Below are positions 21,610-34,448 of a stretch of 64,000 bases of DNA, piece by piece. Under the pieces are notes generated by a model. It made no database searches, was not told the origin of the DNA, and saw only the letters and a program-made list of their open reading frames with translations. The position numbers and the translations under genes were made by a program. Source of the stretch: Diphasiastrum complanatum (Eukaryota > Streptophyta > Lycopodiopsida > Lycopodiales > Lycopodiaceae); contig CM055100.1 of assembly GCA_029204225.1 (NCBI GenBank), forward strand, positions 31,565,592 through 31,629,591, given 5' to 3'. Numbering within the stretch: position 1 is the first letter of the stretch; each line of letters starts with the position of its first letter.

Positions 21610-24600
21610 TGGTATCAGAGCAATCTTTATAGCTCGATTAGCTCCCACAGTAAGTCTGGGACATCTTGAGAACACCATATAAAGTGCGAGATGTAGCTTC
21701 TAAGCTACATCTCAGGAAGAAATTCTACTCCCTCAAGGTGATGAATGGTGATTCTTTGCTGAATTACATTAATCATTTCAAGAATCTGCTAAGGCAAATG
21801 GCCGTTGTCGGATCTGTCATAGACAATCAAGACGCAGTGATGCAACCGCTTACAAGCTTGCCAAGTTCTTACGATAGCTGGGTGATGATCATCACGACTC
21901 ATCCAGAGTTGACTCTTTCGAGAGTCATCACTATGTTGTTGCAGGAAGACACGCAAAGGAACGAAGCCTCAAGCATTAGAGGAGTTCTAAATCCAAAAAA
22001 GACCCTTTGTAAAGATTCTTTTTATTATTTTTCTCAAATTTTTTTTACACATGGACCAATCAAAACACTCAAATTTGAAATCTACGTAACGTAGCTTTTT
22101 GAGTCCACATTTTGATTCCATACTAAAAATGGCATAACTTTTTTTTAGTGATAAGTCTGAATCTAGCGGAGTTTAGTGCATTGGAAAGCGCTCAACAAGG
22201 GCTTTCCAATGATATGTTAGATGACATACTTTTGAGCTACGATTAAAAATTTATCGCAAGTTAAAAGTATTAGTGTTATATTATTTTAATAATAAAAAAG
22301 GCATCTTGCACGAATTCTTAAAGGGTCTTTTTGGAGCTCAAAACTCCTCTAATGTTCCTCAACTGATTCTCACGCCTTGTACACCAACAAGGGCACGACA
22401 AAGTAGAAGAAGAAGAAAGGCCTGAAAAGCCAGACCAGAAACCAGTTCAGCACAAGGAACAATCAAATTCGCAGACAAAGAAGAGCTGTTCTGCAGATAC
22501 TGCAAACGAAACAACCACGAAATACAAGACTGCCGAATACTTCAAGCGAAGAACAACAGCAAAGGGCAGTCGAATCAAGAGGCAAATACAGCTGTAGAAG
22601 TTCCACAGCCCATTCAAGAAGCAGATCATGATGCCTTTATGACCAACCATCAAGGAGCATCTGGCGACAGTTCTTGGTTCCTGGATTCCGGAGCCACTCA
22701 GCACATGACTAGCCTGATTGGCTGTTTCGAGTCCTATACACCTTATAGTACTCAGAAACTCGTTCATCTTGGCAACAATAGCACACAAGCTATTGAAGGT
22801 GAAGGAACTGTAAGATTATGCTTTGCAAATGATCAATCTAAGCTACTCTCTAAAGTTTTGTATGTACCTAAGTTATCCACGAATCTGCTCTTTGTAAGCA
22901 GAATCACAGATCCAGGACACAGAGTAGAATTCGAATGTGATCAATGTAAAGTAGTTGATAGGACAGACAAGATGCTAGCACTCCGAAAGAGACATGGATA
23001 CTTGTATAAATTAAGTCATTGCTTTTCTGCCTCTAGTCAGGCTCTCAGTACTTCAATTCAATCAAATAAAGATTTACTTTGGCATTATAGACTTGGTCAT
23101 TTAAACTATGCTACTGTACAACAAATGTCTAGACAATCTATTGTTCTTGATCTCGACTATTCTCGTGAAATAGTCGAGCTATCTGTCTGTCAAGATTGTC
23201 TCGTTGGAAAACAGACTAGGAAGCCATTTAAGTCAAGCCATCAACATGTTGCTAGAGGATTGCTAGATGTTGTACATTCAGATATTTGTGGCCCGATGAA
23301 AAATCTTTCGTTGAAGGAAGCCAAGTATTTTATAACCTTTATTGACGAATTCTCGAGAAGAACGATGGTGTACTTCATAAAGAAGAAATCAGAAGCCTTC
23401 AACTGCTTCAAAGGAGCATGCAGAAAAGGAGACTGGAAGGACGCTCAAGGCCTTAAGTTCAGATAACGATGGAGAATATATCTCTGTCGAGTTCAAGAAG
23501 TACTGCCAAAGCCAAGGCATTGAGCTGCAATTCGTCACTCCTTACAGTCCTCAGTCTACTGGCTTAGCTGAGAGGAAGAATCGAACTCTGGTTGAATCTG
23601 CTAAGTGTATGCTAGCACATGCATCGTTGCCCAAGAGGTTCTGGGCTGAAGCTGTCTCCACTACAGCTTACATCCAGAACATATGTTCGACCAAAGCCCT
23701 CTCAGACAAGACACCTCATGAGGTGTGGACAGGCTCAAAGCCTTCTTTGAAGAACCTAAGAGTGTTTGGGTGCATTGCCTACGCACAGATCCCAAAGGAC
23801 ACAAGGAAAAAATTGGACTTCCAAGGTCTAAAGACCATCCTGATCGGATATACTTCGTCTGATAACACCTTCAAGCTGTACGATCATGATACCCAGCAAA
23901 TCTTGTATAGCCGGGATACAGTCTTTATCGAAGATCCGTTTGTCGACCTCAAAGGCAAGGATATTGCTCAAGAAGAACCTTCATCACCTACCATTGACAT
24001 GACAATCTGAGCTTCTCGCTTAGGAATGTCTATCGTCGACCCACTTTGAGACAATGAATCAGACGAAGATGTTGGTGCTACCCAGCAACATATCCCAGGA
24101 GTGGTTCATCAGTCGAATCCTCCCAGAAGATCAAGCCGAGTGCGCACATAGCCCACAAGGTATACTCTTGAGTCTGTCTGTCTTTTAATGCAGGAACCGA
24201 CGACAGTGGAAGAGGCACTTAGCCAACCAGACTCTGATCTCTGGAGAGAAGCTATGGACAAAGAGTATTCCTCTCTGATCAGGAATCAGACATGGTCATT
24301 AGTCGAAGCTCCTATTGGCTCCAATATTATTGATTGCAAATGGATATTTAAGATCAAATATAATGCCAACGGAGCGATTGATCAAAGGAAGGCTAGGTTG
24401 GTAGCATGACGATTCACCTAGATCCCGAATGTCGACTACAGTGAGACTTTTAGTCCAATTGTCAAACATTCGTCGATTCGAATGCTCTTGTCTTATGTTG
24501 TAGATGCCGACCTCGAAGTACATCAACTCGATGTGCAAACAGCCTATCTGAATGGAGTTATACAAGAAGATATCTACATGATCCAGCCCAAAGGATATAT

Positions 24601-25220
24601 TCTAGAAGGCATGAAGAATCATGTCTGTAAACTCCATAAAGCACTGTACGGCTTGAAACAGTCTTTTAGAGCTTGGTTTCAGAGGATCAACACATTCCTC
24701 ATTGAACAAGGATTAAACCAAGCACTGTTGATTGCAACGTTTATTCAAAGTCAGTGCTGCAATCCTTCATTATCATCACCTTGTACGTTGATGATATGTT
24801 GCTCTTCAACAACAATGCCAATATGGTCAAGGATTCAAAACAGATGCTATTCTCAAAATTCAACATGACTGATCTGGACGAAGCCCACTTCTATCTTGGA
24901 ATTTAAATCCACAGAGACATAGCAAATTGACTGATTTACATCACTCAACAAAGGTATTTTTATATTGTTCTTAACAGATACAATTTGATGAATTATAAAT
25001 TAGCTCACTCACCAATGGATCTAGGCCTGCATTTGTCAAAGGACCAATGTCCCCAGACAAAACAAGAAGAAGAGCAGATGAGAGAATACCCGTATCGATC
25101 GATACTCAGATCTCTCATGTATGCAATGGTCTGTACAAGGCCAAATATCTCTTGTTGTCAGCTCACTAAGCCAATACAGGGCTAATACTAGAATTACCCA
25201 TTGCAAGGCTCTTATTCGAG
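21610..25220 (+). pseudogene. Copia-D polyprotein: gag (part), protease, integrase, RT, broken
   Basis: From the PBS the element goes almost at once into mid-gag (21666), so the gag N-terminus is deleted. Gag is split by the TIR element at 21974-22354. A CCHC knuckle (CRYCKRNNHEIQDC) lies at about 22490-22535. Protease has WFLDSGATQHMTS (~22674-22712). Integrase has LWHYRLGH, HSDICGP, then a frameshift near 23405 before LRSDNDGEY and GLAERKNRTL. The RT start (24188-24409) ends with TGA after RLVA, as in copia-C. RT core pieces follow from 24482, with LYVDDMLLF-type coding split over a frame change near 24770. It breaks off at about 25220 in the RT/RNase H connection. Non-functional. Confidence 0.85.
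21974..22354. mobile_element. 381-bp TIR element (MITE-like) inside copia-D gag
   Basis: Its ends are inverted copies over about 34 bp: CATTAGAGGAGTT at the left and AACTCCTCTAATG at the right, then a shared gaccctttg / agggtcttt block. Copia-E, the sister on the minus strand, has the uninterrupted site at 38794/38795, so the insertion is exact. I see no obvious target duplication. An internal hairpin (cattggaaagc ... gctttccaatg) lies at about 22169-22213. There is no coding capacity. The superfamily is not clear. Confidence 0.8.
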
Positions 25221-25656
25221 GCAAAGTTAAGTTAGTCTATGTGGCTTACTTGTCCCACAGTGCAATTCTATAAGTGACCACCACTCCAAGTATAAATAGG
25301 AGTGGAAGATTCCATTTTCGAGAAGAACCTCATTTGCAATATAGGCCTATCTTTCTCTCTGAGTGTTCTCCCTTGTGTGGTTTCATGTACTTTGTTACTT
25401 CACATTGTATTGTATATTATTCATCTGGCAACAGGTTAAGTTAATCTAGGCCCTCTATTCTCTAGTAGGGTAAGCCTTAGAGGATGAGATTTAGTTTCGG
25501 GTTTTATCTTTTAGGTTAAGCTGTCATTTGTTAGAAATTAAGGAGAGAACAAAGAGAAGAGTGGATCTGGCCCATCAGAATACTCACTACCATGCTCATG
25601 ACTGTCTTTCTTGCATCCATATCCAAGCTAGTTGGACAAGCCATAGCGTAGACTAA
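25221..25656 (+). other. Junction and leader-like sequence before copia-F
   Basis: Copia-D homology stops at about 25220. The following 430 bp have TATAAATAGG at 25291-25300 and pyrimidine-rich stretches, like an LTR promoter or leader. I could not define LTR ends, and no plant-type PBS was found. The gag remnant of copia-F starts within or just after it. Confidence 0.35.
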
Positions 25657-28600
25657 TTGGGAGACTGCCATACCTTGCATGCAATGCAAGAAGAAGGGAA
25701 AATTTGCATACGATTGCAGATTCAACCCAAAAAGAAGAACAAAGCTGAAAAGGCTAATGTTGCAGAGTCATCCAAGGATGTTGATAGAGGTGACGAAGCC
25801 TTCACGATACTCGATGAAGCTTCAACAAGCTACACTAAACACGACTACGATGTAGTCATTGATTCAGGAGCAACATCACATCACCTGCACCAAGAAGATC
25901 TTGATCAACTTTAGAGAGTTCAAAAACAACAGAGCAGTGATTCTAGGTGGTGGGAGCAGACATGATGTCAAAGGCATCGACACTCTATAGCTACGAACAT
26001 TGTCAGACCAAGCAGAGCTACCAGGAGCACTCTATGTGCCCTCACTCAGAAAAGATCTGCTATTTGTCTCCAAGATGGCAGATCTTGGCATTCGAGTTTT
26101 GTTCGACGGCAACACATGCTGCATGATCGAGAAAATGACAAACAAGTTGTTGATTGTCGAATGTAGAGAAGAAAACCTCTACCAGGCCAAGATAATCAAC
26201 AACTATGATAGCATATTAAATGCATCAGAAAATGAAGATCAGCTTTGGCATAGGAGAATGTATCATCTGAACATGCGGAGCCTGTATGACATGAGCAGAA
26301 AAGACATAGTCACAAGTCTCAAGATTTCAAGGCCCGAAACCGAGTTCTGCAAAGCCTATCAAAAAGGCAAGCAACATCGGAATCCATTCACGCATGAGGA
26401 AAGAAGAGCCAAAGAAGTTCTTGAGCTCGTCCACTCTGATGTCTGTGGACCGATGAAGATGGATTTGCTCTCAGGTTCGAGATATTTTTGACATTCATAG
26501 ATTATTACAGCCGGAGGACCACGATCTACTACTTAAAGAAGAAATCCAAAGTGTTTGATTCCTTCAAGAAGTTTGTGGCATTTGCAGAGCAACACACCTT
26601 GAAAAAGATACAGATCCTTAGATCTGACAATAGAGGTGAATACAAAAGCAAAGGATTTTCAAAATTCTATGAAGAACAAGGGATCGAACACCAGTTCACT
26701 CCTGCATACACACCAGAATACAACGGTGTTGCAGAAAGAAGAAACAGAATGCTAGTCGAAGGAGCCAGATGCATGATGACACATGCTCAATTGCCAAGTC
26801 AATTCTGGACTAAGGCAATAGCTGCAGCTGTACACCTGCTAAACAAATCAACAACAACAACGCTGGATAACAAGACGCCATACGAAATGTGGACAAGTAG
26901 AAAGCTTGATCTATCATACGTATGTGTGTTCGGATATGTAGCATATAAGCACATTCTAAAAGAGAAAAGAAACAAGCTCGATGACAAATCAGAGCAAACA
27001 ATCATGGTAGGCTATTCGAATGGATCACAAGTGTACAGGCTCTACGATCTAACCACGAAGAAGGTTGTTTCGAACAAAGATGTGAAGATTGATGAGTCCA
27101 CATTTTCTGGACTAAAAGACGAAAGAGACCATGGGATTTTCACACTGCTGCCTATTCAAGAGGGAGATCGAGGACAATCATCAAATCAGAATGCAGAGCC
27201 ACAGACTCCAGAGCAACAGAAAGTAGAGGATTAACCCCATGAACAAGAAATGTTCGAGCAGTACGAAACAAACCTAGAAGGTCAACAAGACAAAAAAGAC
27301 CTCCAAACCTCTACTCTAACAATCTTTGGTGGAGCGAAAACACACAGTTTGAGTACTGCAGCTTCACTAAAGAGCCAGCAACATATCAAGAAGCTATCTA
27401 GAGTCCAGAGGGAGAATTTTGGAAGCAGGCAATGTCAGAGAAAATTCGATGAGGCAAAACGAGGCATGGACATTAGAGCCACTGCCAAAAAACAGAAAAA
27501 TAGTCGATTGCAAGTGGGTATACAAGAAAAAGATGAAATCTGATGGCACCATTGGCCACTACAAAGCAAAGCTTGTTGCGAAGGGCTACACGCAAAGATA
27601 TGGTGTTGATTATTTCGACACATATTCGCCGATGGTCAAGATGACAAACATAAGACTACTCCTTGCATACGCCACACAACACAATATGAAAATTCACTAG
27701 ATTGACGTGAAAACAGCCTTTCTCCACTGAGATATAGAGGAGAAAATCTCCATGAAGTAGCCTGAAGGAATTGAAGACCCTAACAATCGCGAATATGTCT
27801 GTCGGTTGCAGAGATGCATCTATGGTCTAAAACAGACATCACGAGCTTGGTACAAGAAGCTCGATGGTCTTCTGAAGTCTCTAGGCTTCAATCTTACACA
27901 ACTGGGCTATAATGTCTACATAAAAAGATTAGGAAAAAATTTTGTGATACTGACAATCTTCATGGATGATTCCCTAATGAAAGGAAATTCCTTGATGTTG
28001 ATCAAAGACACAAAGAGTCAGATTTTTGAAAGTTACGAAATCACAGATTTTGGAGAAGCAAAAAATGCCTCGGGCTGGAGACCAGAAGAGATCTAACAAA
28101 GGGTGAAATGCACTTGAGTCAGTCAAAATATGCCAAAAAGGTGCTCAAGCAGTATCACATGATGGACTACAAAGAAAAGGCCACACCAATGATAGTTGGA
28201 GCCAAGCTCACAAAGCAAGATTGCCCAAAAACAGAAGAGGAAGAACAAAAAATGGCAGGTATACCCTACCAAACCTTAATCGGTAGTATGATGTATCTCA
28301 CAATTTGTACTAGACCCGATCTAGCTTTCTCTGTTTACGCCTTGAGCCAATTCTCTTCCAACACTGGTCTGGCACATTGGCAAATGGCAAAACGAATCCT
28401 ACAGTATCTGAAGGGTACCCAGAATATGGGATTAACCTACAGATCTGAAAACGAAGAAAAACGATTCGAGCTGCACCACTACAGTGATGCAAGCTGGGCG
28501 AGCTACAAAGATGACAACAAGTCCATAACTGGAGGATGTACCATAGCGTGCGGAACTATAGGTAGTTGGATATGCAAAAAACAGACCGTGGCTCAATCCT

Positions 28601-28830
28601 CTTGCAAAGCTGAATACGTCACAGCTTCAAAGGTGGCGAATGAGGTAGTGTGGCTGCAGATGATGCTGGAGGCAATCGGGATATCACAAAAAGGGCCAAA
28701 CACGATGTTGATGGACTCTCAGAGTGTCATCTATCTGTCCCAGGATCCTATCTTCCATTCAAAGACAAAACACATACCTCTAAAGTACCATCACATTCGA
28801 GATTTAATCTCGAAAGGAGAGCTCTAGGTA
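25657..28830 (+). pseudogene. Copia-F polyprotein: gag end, protease, integrase, RT, RNase H
   Basis: A degenerate zinc knuckle at ~25675-25720 reads CMQCKKKGKFAYDC, with Lys in place of the zinc-binding His. Protease VIDSGATSHH follows (~25857). Integrase spans 26000-27234 with LWHRRMYHLN, HSDVCGP, LRSDNRGEY and GVAERRNRML, interrupted by a TGA/frame change at about 26490. RT: CKWVYKKKMKSDGTIG, VDYFDTYSPMVK, IYGLKQTSRAWY and catalytic FMDDSL (usual YVDD). RNase H (28108-28827): HYSDASWASY, CKAEYVTAS, LMDSQSV. Stops interrupt RT near 27700-27760 and frames change at 27230-27420 and 28096. The C-terminal HHIRDL tail is intact. Most of gag and the 5' LTR are missing or unrecognisable. Confidence 0.85.
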
Positions 28831-28954
28831 TAGTATATAAAATCAGAAAACATGATTGCAGATCTGCTCACAAAGCCGCTCGACAAGCCACTCTTTTCCA
28901 AGCAAATAAAGACAATTGAATTAAACGTGCAAAGCTGCAAGGTTCAAGAGGGAG

Positions 28955-29748
28955 TGTCAGAAATGGTGAACTCTTGCAACTTTGCTGCAACACGAACATG
29001 AAGCGAAGGTAAATGAGAACAATTCGCGAAAGTCAATGTGCCTTGACTCAAAGGACGAACGATTCGCGAATCATTTTTGAATCGTACACATGCCTCCATG
29101 ACCGCAACCGCAAAGGGACTCAAAATGAAAGGTTACAAAAGAAACAAAAAGAACGAAAGGAAACAAAGAAAACGAAACAAACGAAGGGGAATCTTTCACG
29201 CTGCCAGCTAGCAGCTCAACGGGCTTGGAGTTGTAGAGTTCATGCCCAACTGAAACGAGTGGCAACAATGGAGAGTAACTGATTAGTTGATTAGCCTTAA
29301 CTAGTCTTGTGATTTTGCGTTTAGCTATCTTGTAAACTCCACATAGTGGAGATATAAACTATCCAATCTGGATCATAAATATATAAGAGAATTGACAGAA
29401 TTACTATAAGAGACAGAGAGAGACGTAGCAAGTAGAGCAGAATAGAAAAACACTAGAAACAAAAGAGCTTGCATGAAAGTCTGCGAACGAGTAGAACACA
29501 GCAAAAGAGCAGAACGTCAGGCCGCCAACGAGTGAGACACTGACGATCTCGTTCCAAAAATCAAACTGATAATACAGTTGCTCTATTTTCATGCATCTCC
29601 TTGTCTTGATTGCTAGAATAGAATGTGTTTTGTGATGTGCAGTCGCATGTCTAGGTTCCTGTGAAGCTTTCGCGCAAAAGAAAACTCAAAGACACAAAAT
29701 CTTTCGCGAATTCGAAAACAAAAACGAAAAAGAAACAGTTTCACGACA
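28955..29748 (+). repeat. Copia-F 3' LTR with polypurine tract
   Basis: AAGAGGGAG at 28946-28954 is the polypurine tract. The LTR starts TGTCAG and probably ends ACGACA at 29748. It contains TTCGCGAA palindromes at 29023-29030, 29063-29070 and 29703-29710 and many GAAAC-type repeats. The end is inferred only from the TGTC/GACA symmetry. Confidence 0.7.
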
Positions 29749-30690
29749 AAATCAAATTCAACCTTGGATCAAGTTGAGTTGGAATGAAGTCAAAATTGAC
29801 CTTGGATTGGGTCAAATCAAATCGAAGTCTAAATTGACCTTGGGATATTATCAATGATTTGGAGAAGATATTAATGCTAGAGCATGTTAGATTGGATTCT
29901 ACACCAAAATCGAGCTTCTTGCATATGTAGATTGGATCTTTTGTAGATCAAAACATAAAATAGGTTTATAATCTTGATCAGTTCCGATTTCACACATTAC
30001 TTCTTGGATTTGGCCGATTCTTAGAGCATTGGAAAAGCCTAAGTGGTGGCTACAAATTTGCATATCAAGTTTTTAGACAATTGCACATTTTGGGTGATTT
30101 TGTCAAAACTTTAATTTTGATTGGATCTCTAAATTGTGAGGTTACTGAACTTCATTTGATTGTGTTTCAATCCTAGGAAGTGGCAAGAGTCATTAGATTG
30201 AGCATAGATGATAGGTTGATCAAGATTTCACTATTCTATGTGTTGATTTGCTTGGTATAAGTGCTAGAAGAGAATTGGGAAGTTTCATATCTTTGTGATT
30301 TCCTTTTGAAAACATTTTTTGTTGTTCAAAGGAGTGCTTTGTGCATTGAAATAGGTTGAAAGAGAGGATTAGGTCATTGCTACATAGTTACATCAAGTGG
30401 AGTCATGTTGGAAGCCAATGATAGCTCAAGTAACTATACATTGTGAAAAGTGAGGATGGAATCACTTCTTGAGATGAATGATGTTTTGGATATTGTTATA
30501 GGTTTGGAGGAGAGGCCAACAACACAAAAAGATCAAATGAGGTATGACAAAGAGGGCTCTACACATGATAAAGATGAATGTTACCAATGAGCTTCTCAAG
30601 GAAGTTAGTAAGATTATTTCATCAAAGGATGCTTGGTGTTGGAAGTATTTCTAGTCCACTATGATGGCTAGGTCTAAAGTAGAGGTTCAT
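29749..30690 (+). pseudogene. Second copia-H internal fragment with gag start
   Basis: The stretch 29851-30080 repeats 19990-20228 (copia-H1 leader). It runs on without the TIR element into a gag-like frame near 30440-30520 (KVRMESLLEMNDVLDIV, the usual copia LW-x-RM-x-LL block with the Trp codon now TGA). Two tandem blocks with ttggat...aaattgacc are at 29760-29845. No LTR is attached. Confidence 0.55.
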
Positions 30691-31418
30691 GTGTAGTATA
30701 GTGGTAGACCGGTCATCCACCTTCTAAGTTCTACAAGCTTTCAACCATGAATAAAACATAAACAAGGAGGGAGCACCAAGGGCTTTCCAATTGGTGCTCG
30801 GGACGGAAATAAAACTAACTAAGGTGTGGCTAAGGTGGTACCCAACGAGCCAATGTCCAATAAACAAAATAAACTTCCTAAGGTGTACCCAACTAGTAAG
30901 GATCAACGAATAAAATCTTGCTAAGGCTTCCCAACTAGCAAGAGGACTAAATCCTTCTTAACACCCAAAGGGATTAGAAAACATGACTTGCAGCTACTAC
31001 AAATAAAAGCATGCCACGAGGCAAGAGGAGGCCCGAGCACCTTCCCTCAAGCTATGCACCTTCCAATGGGAACACAAGAACTGTTTTTGCCCGTTAATAG
31101 GCTTCATGGCATTCATTAGAAGTCTTCTTGATCTTACAATGCCAAACCAGGCAGAAGGGGATAGATAGACGTTGTAGTATATTTCTTTGTCATGCTTGTC
31201 AGAGGACTACTCAGGATCGTCTATCTTGAACGCACTTACATTCTACATAGATGCAAGCTAAGAATGTTCATTCACAGGTCAACATACAGCCCAAATGAAC
31301 GTTCAATAGTTTCTACAACTACCTACACTTAAAACGGACTGAATCAGAGCCTGCATTTCAGTAACACTGAGCTACACGTGCATAAATTGAAAAAATAAGA
31401 ATCAAGAACTAATCTACA
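30691..31418. other. No gene recognised
   Basis: No domain, LTR end or splice-supported exon was seen. TAGTATAGTGG at 30694-30704 resembles a tRNA A box, but no B box follows. Confidence 0.45.
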
Positions 31419-34058
31419 GCATTTTAGGAGTCCAAGAGTCAAGAAACCAACACCCTTTTGATTCTTGGACACCCCAAGAACATCAAGAACTGGAATGTCA
31501 GAGAATATGCAAGATTTACACCACAGATCCAGCCTGTGTAGTTTACCTGAATGCTGGTTCCTACATTAATCCACAAGAAAGCAAGAAAGCTAATCCACTC
31601 TACAAAAACAGCAAATCTAATCCACTCTACAGTCCACAACCACACACAAAAGGAGGGAAGGGCAAGATCATAAATGCATCACTCAAGAAACAAGAATGAT
31701 CAAGGAGCTCAATGGTTGCACCAAACTCGTGAAGGCTCTTCTAATTTCAGCATGGAGTTGATACAATTCACAAAAAGCTCCTCTAGACAAAGAGGGAGTC
31801 TCTTAAATAAGCAAGAGAGCTTCTTAGGTGGCATCCTAGTGGAATTTCCACATTTTATAAGTTACAAGTGGAATAATGCTCTCCACTAGAGATCACCATC
31901 AAAAAGTGGCTCACTCTACTTTCTTTAAGAGGGGTCTACTTGCATTTATTACATTTGCCTAGAAACACTAGTTCCTACATGGTCATTCCATCTTCCGAGA
32001 TTCACCATGAGGCTTACACAGTTCTTACTTGTCATTACTAACTAGTATTCCTCGGCTCTCATACTCGGCTCTCAGTCTTCATTAGTCTCGTCTTCTCAGA
32101 GACCTCCTCGGTCTAAGGTAGTGCTCTTGAGTTGCTCTGTCCAAGTATCTTGGGGATTCGACAAAATCAGCCAACATCATCCCACCCCTAATGTGTTGCA
32201 GGACCCACTACAACTCATATTGGACGATGTCGCTCCGCTTTGCATTGGCATCTTCGATTGTCACTTGAAAAAGCACAGATCCTCGTTCGCTTACATAAAA
32301 CCAAGTGCTTATTGTCGCCAGTCTTTATCACAAAAATTGTTTTTCACAAATTGCCGCAATTTAACCAAAATGTCTTATTGCTGCAATTGGTTGACATTTT
32401 TCAAAATTGGAGAGCCCTCAGCAACTTCACAACTTGTATGCTCGAGTGCTTTCCATGTGTCTCTTTGTTTTGTCACCTGTATCCGCCATGGACGGTTTCG
32501 CTTTTGGTTTCTTGGCAGGTATTAGTGCTCCGGGAGGTCTGTATCCTCCATTTGCTTCTGGGTGTTTCCGTGGTTCTTCTCTTAGTCGAAGTTCTAGTCT
32601 CAAGAAAAACCTTTGATCTGCAGGTTGCACAAACTTTGGTTATCAGTCTCAAGGGGATGGACTCATCATCAAGAAATTGGTGGTAGGAACAGATTTGGAT
32701 GGACGGTTTGATAGCAGAAAGGAAACATGATGAAGGCTTGGTGGAAGGGTGAGGGGACTGATAGTTCTACAATTGTAGCCTTGGGCCCTTGCAATGCCAA
32801 GCTTTGACCACCACTTGCTAGGTGAGGAGCTCACTTTATTTGCAGGTTCACGTTGTCTTCATCTTTCTTTTTTTTGCAGCTCTTTCTTTTGATCCGTTAC
32901 TTTTGGATCTCTTTGGGTTTCATAAGAGGGGATTCAACTATCATTGCTCCAAAGAGTTTCTTCTGGTCAAAATTGATCTGACTCATCTGTTGCTTAGCTT
33001 TTCGTCCTTTCCTCCTCAGCTTCTTTGCTTAATTTCTGATGTCTTCTAGCTGCTTCGCCTGCTTTTGTAGGTCTTCTTTTGGCTGATCAACCATTGTAGG
33101 TGGCAATTGGTCTCCGCAAGACACTTGCAATGATTTTTCAACTGCTTTGGTAGGACTATAAAAAACTAGGAATTTCTCAGAAGAACAGTAAACTGATGAT
33201 AAACACATAGATGGAAGGGAGGGTGGTGGTGACAATGGTAGATGGTGTGGACGATAGACATGAGAATGGGCACAGAAGTATGGCAAGAGGTTGGTTGAAG
33301 AAGGAGACTGATTTTCCAATGCTTGTGTTTTCCTTTTCTGAAGGATCTTTGTCATGATTGGAATACTTCTTCTGATTGGTCTCTTCGGATTACCCATCTG
33401 CCTTCTTTAGCCTTGTCTATTCATATTTGACCTGTGACCTTGGCTATCGATCTTGCTGATGTTGTTGTTGGCAGCGTAACTGCTCCAGTGGATCCAAAAT
33501 CTGTTGGTGGAGATGTTGTTGTTGGTGACTGTTCATGTTCAGGATTGGATCTGCATGTGGAGCACGTAGTTGAAACTCGTTGAACATGTGACTGGACTAA
33601 AGATTGGATAAATTTTAACTAAATTTGTTTCGATCTTGCTGTAGGTGACTCGAAGGTAAATATGGTAATGAGATGTAGAAATCAACTCTAATTTGACATG
33701 GATTTTGCATATGTTTCAAGAATTCTAAACTGCTATACAAGATAATATGAAAGTGGATAGATGAATGAAAATGTGTTCATGAGATGCTCTACATAAGACT
33801 CTCATGCAATAGCTATTCCTCAAGCAAAATCAATCACACAAAATAGGTGAAGAGAAACAAGGAAATAAACAAACGTTACAGAGAGTGAGAACTGTATAGC
33901 ACTTGTCGAACAAAACGTGCATTCATCAACATTGATACTGGACCTTGATAGTTGTAATATGCCATTGTTTTGTAGAGTGATGAAACTTACTCTGACATGC
34001 CCTTGTCAAAACAAGGCAGGGTAGGTGGCACAAAAATCTACTATCATTGATAGCAGAT
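31419..34058 (+). repeat. Long inverted repeat, arm 1 (~2.6 kb)
   Basis: It matches, reversed, 46680-48075 and then 42620-43133. Shared landmarks: agcattttaggagtccaag (31419) with cttggacttctaaaatgct (48075 end), cctcctcggtctaagg, cccacccctaatgtg, tttggatggacggtttg, gtgaccttggct and gaacatgtgac. The two copies are clearly diverged. About 660 bp at 32742-33410 is present only here. The type of repeat is unknown; it could be the LTR of a large element or an internal part of one. Open frames inside it differ between arms and are not genes. Confidence 0.75.
32742..33410 (-). other. Arm-1-specific segment with minus-strand open frame
   Basis: Absent from arm 2. The minus-strand frame 33029-33397 (122 codons) starts with Lys/Arg-rich residues, has a Pro/Ser-rich middle and ends in a Lys/Gln/Glu-rich stretch (KEDLQKQAKQLEDIRN). 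After a stop the same frame continues with a basic KKLRRKGRKAKQQ. Not recognised. It could be an insertion in arm 1 or a loss from arm 2. Confidence 0.35.
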
Positions 34059-34448
34059 GTTGAAAGATATAGTTTGAGATGTAGGTATGGTTGAGGTACT
34101 ATGTCCTAAGGACCTCTTTGACCAAGAGATTCAGAACCGAATCTCTATCTGGATTTTCGAATCCAAGAAATATTGTGTATTGGCTCATTGAAAATCTTAT
34201 CAGCTTGTGGAAAGACAAATAGATTTGAGTTATAGAAGGGGAGGAAAACTGTCAATTTCCTGTGGAGGTTGCTCTTCGTTGGACATTGTAGCAGATGACG
34301 GAATATCGGTTTCACTTTCTTGCGACAATGACTCATTTCATATTAGTGTCTTCTGGCATTTTGGAGCTGGTATATTGTTCGGTAATGTAGAAGTTTGCTA
34401 AAAACTTCTCAAGTGAGCAGCAGGTTGAGTGGTTGAGTGCTATGGTGC

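Noticed and set aside
30694-30704. tRNA A-box-like TAGTATAGTGG
   Set aside because: No B box at the right distance and no cloverleaf-compatible flanks, so it is not called a tRNA or SINE.
32121-32686. Overlapping frames of 134 and 148 codons in arm 1
   Set aside because: The same region in arm 2 does not keep these frames, and no domain is recognisable.
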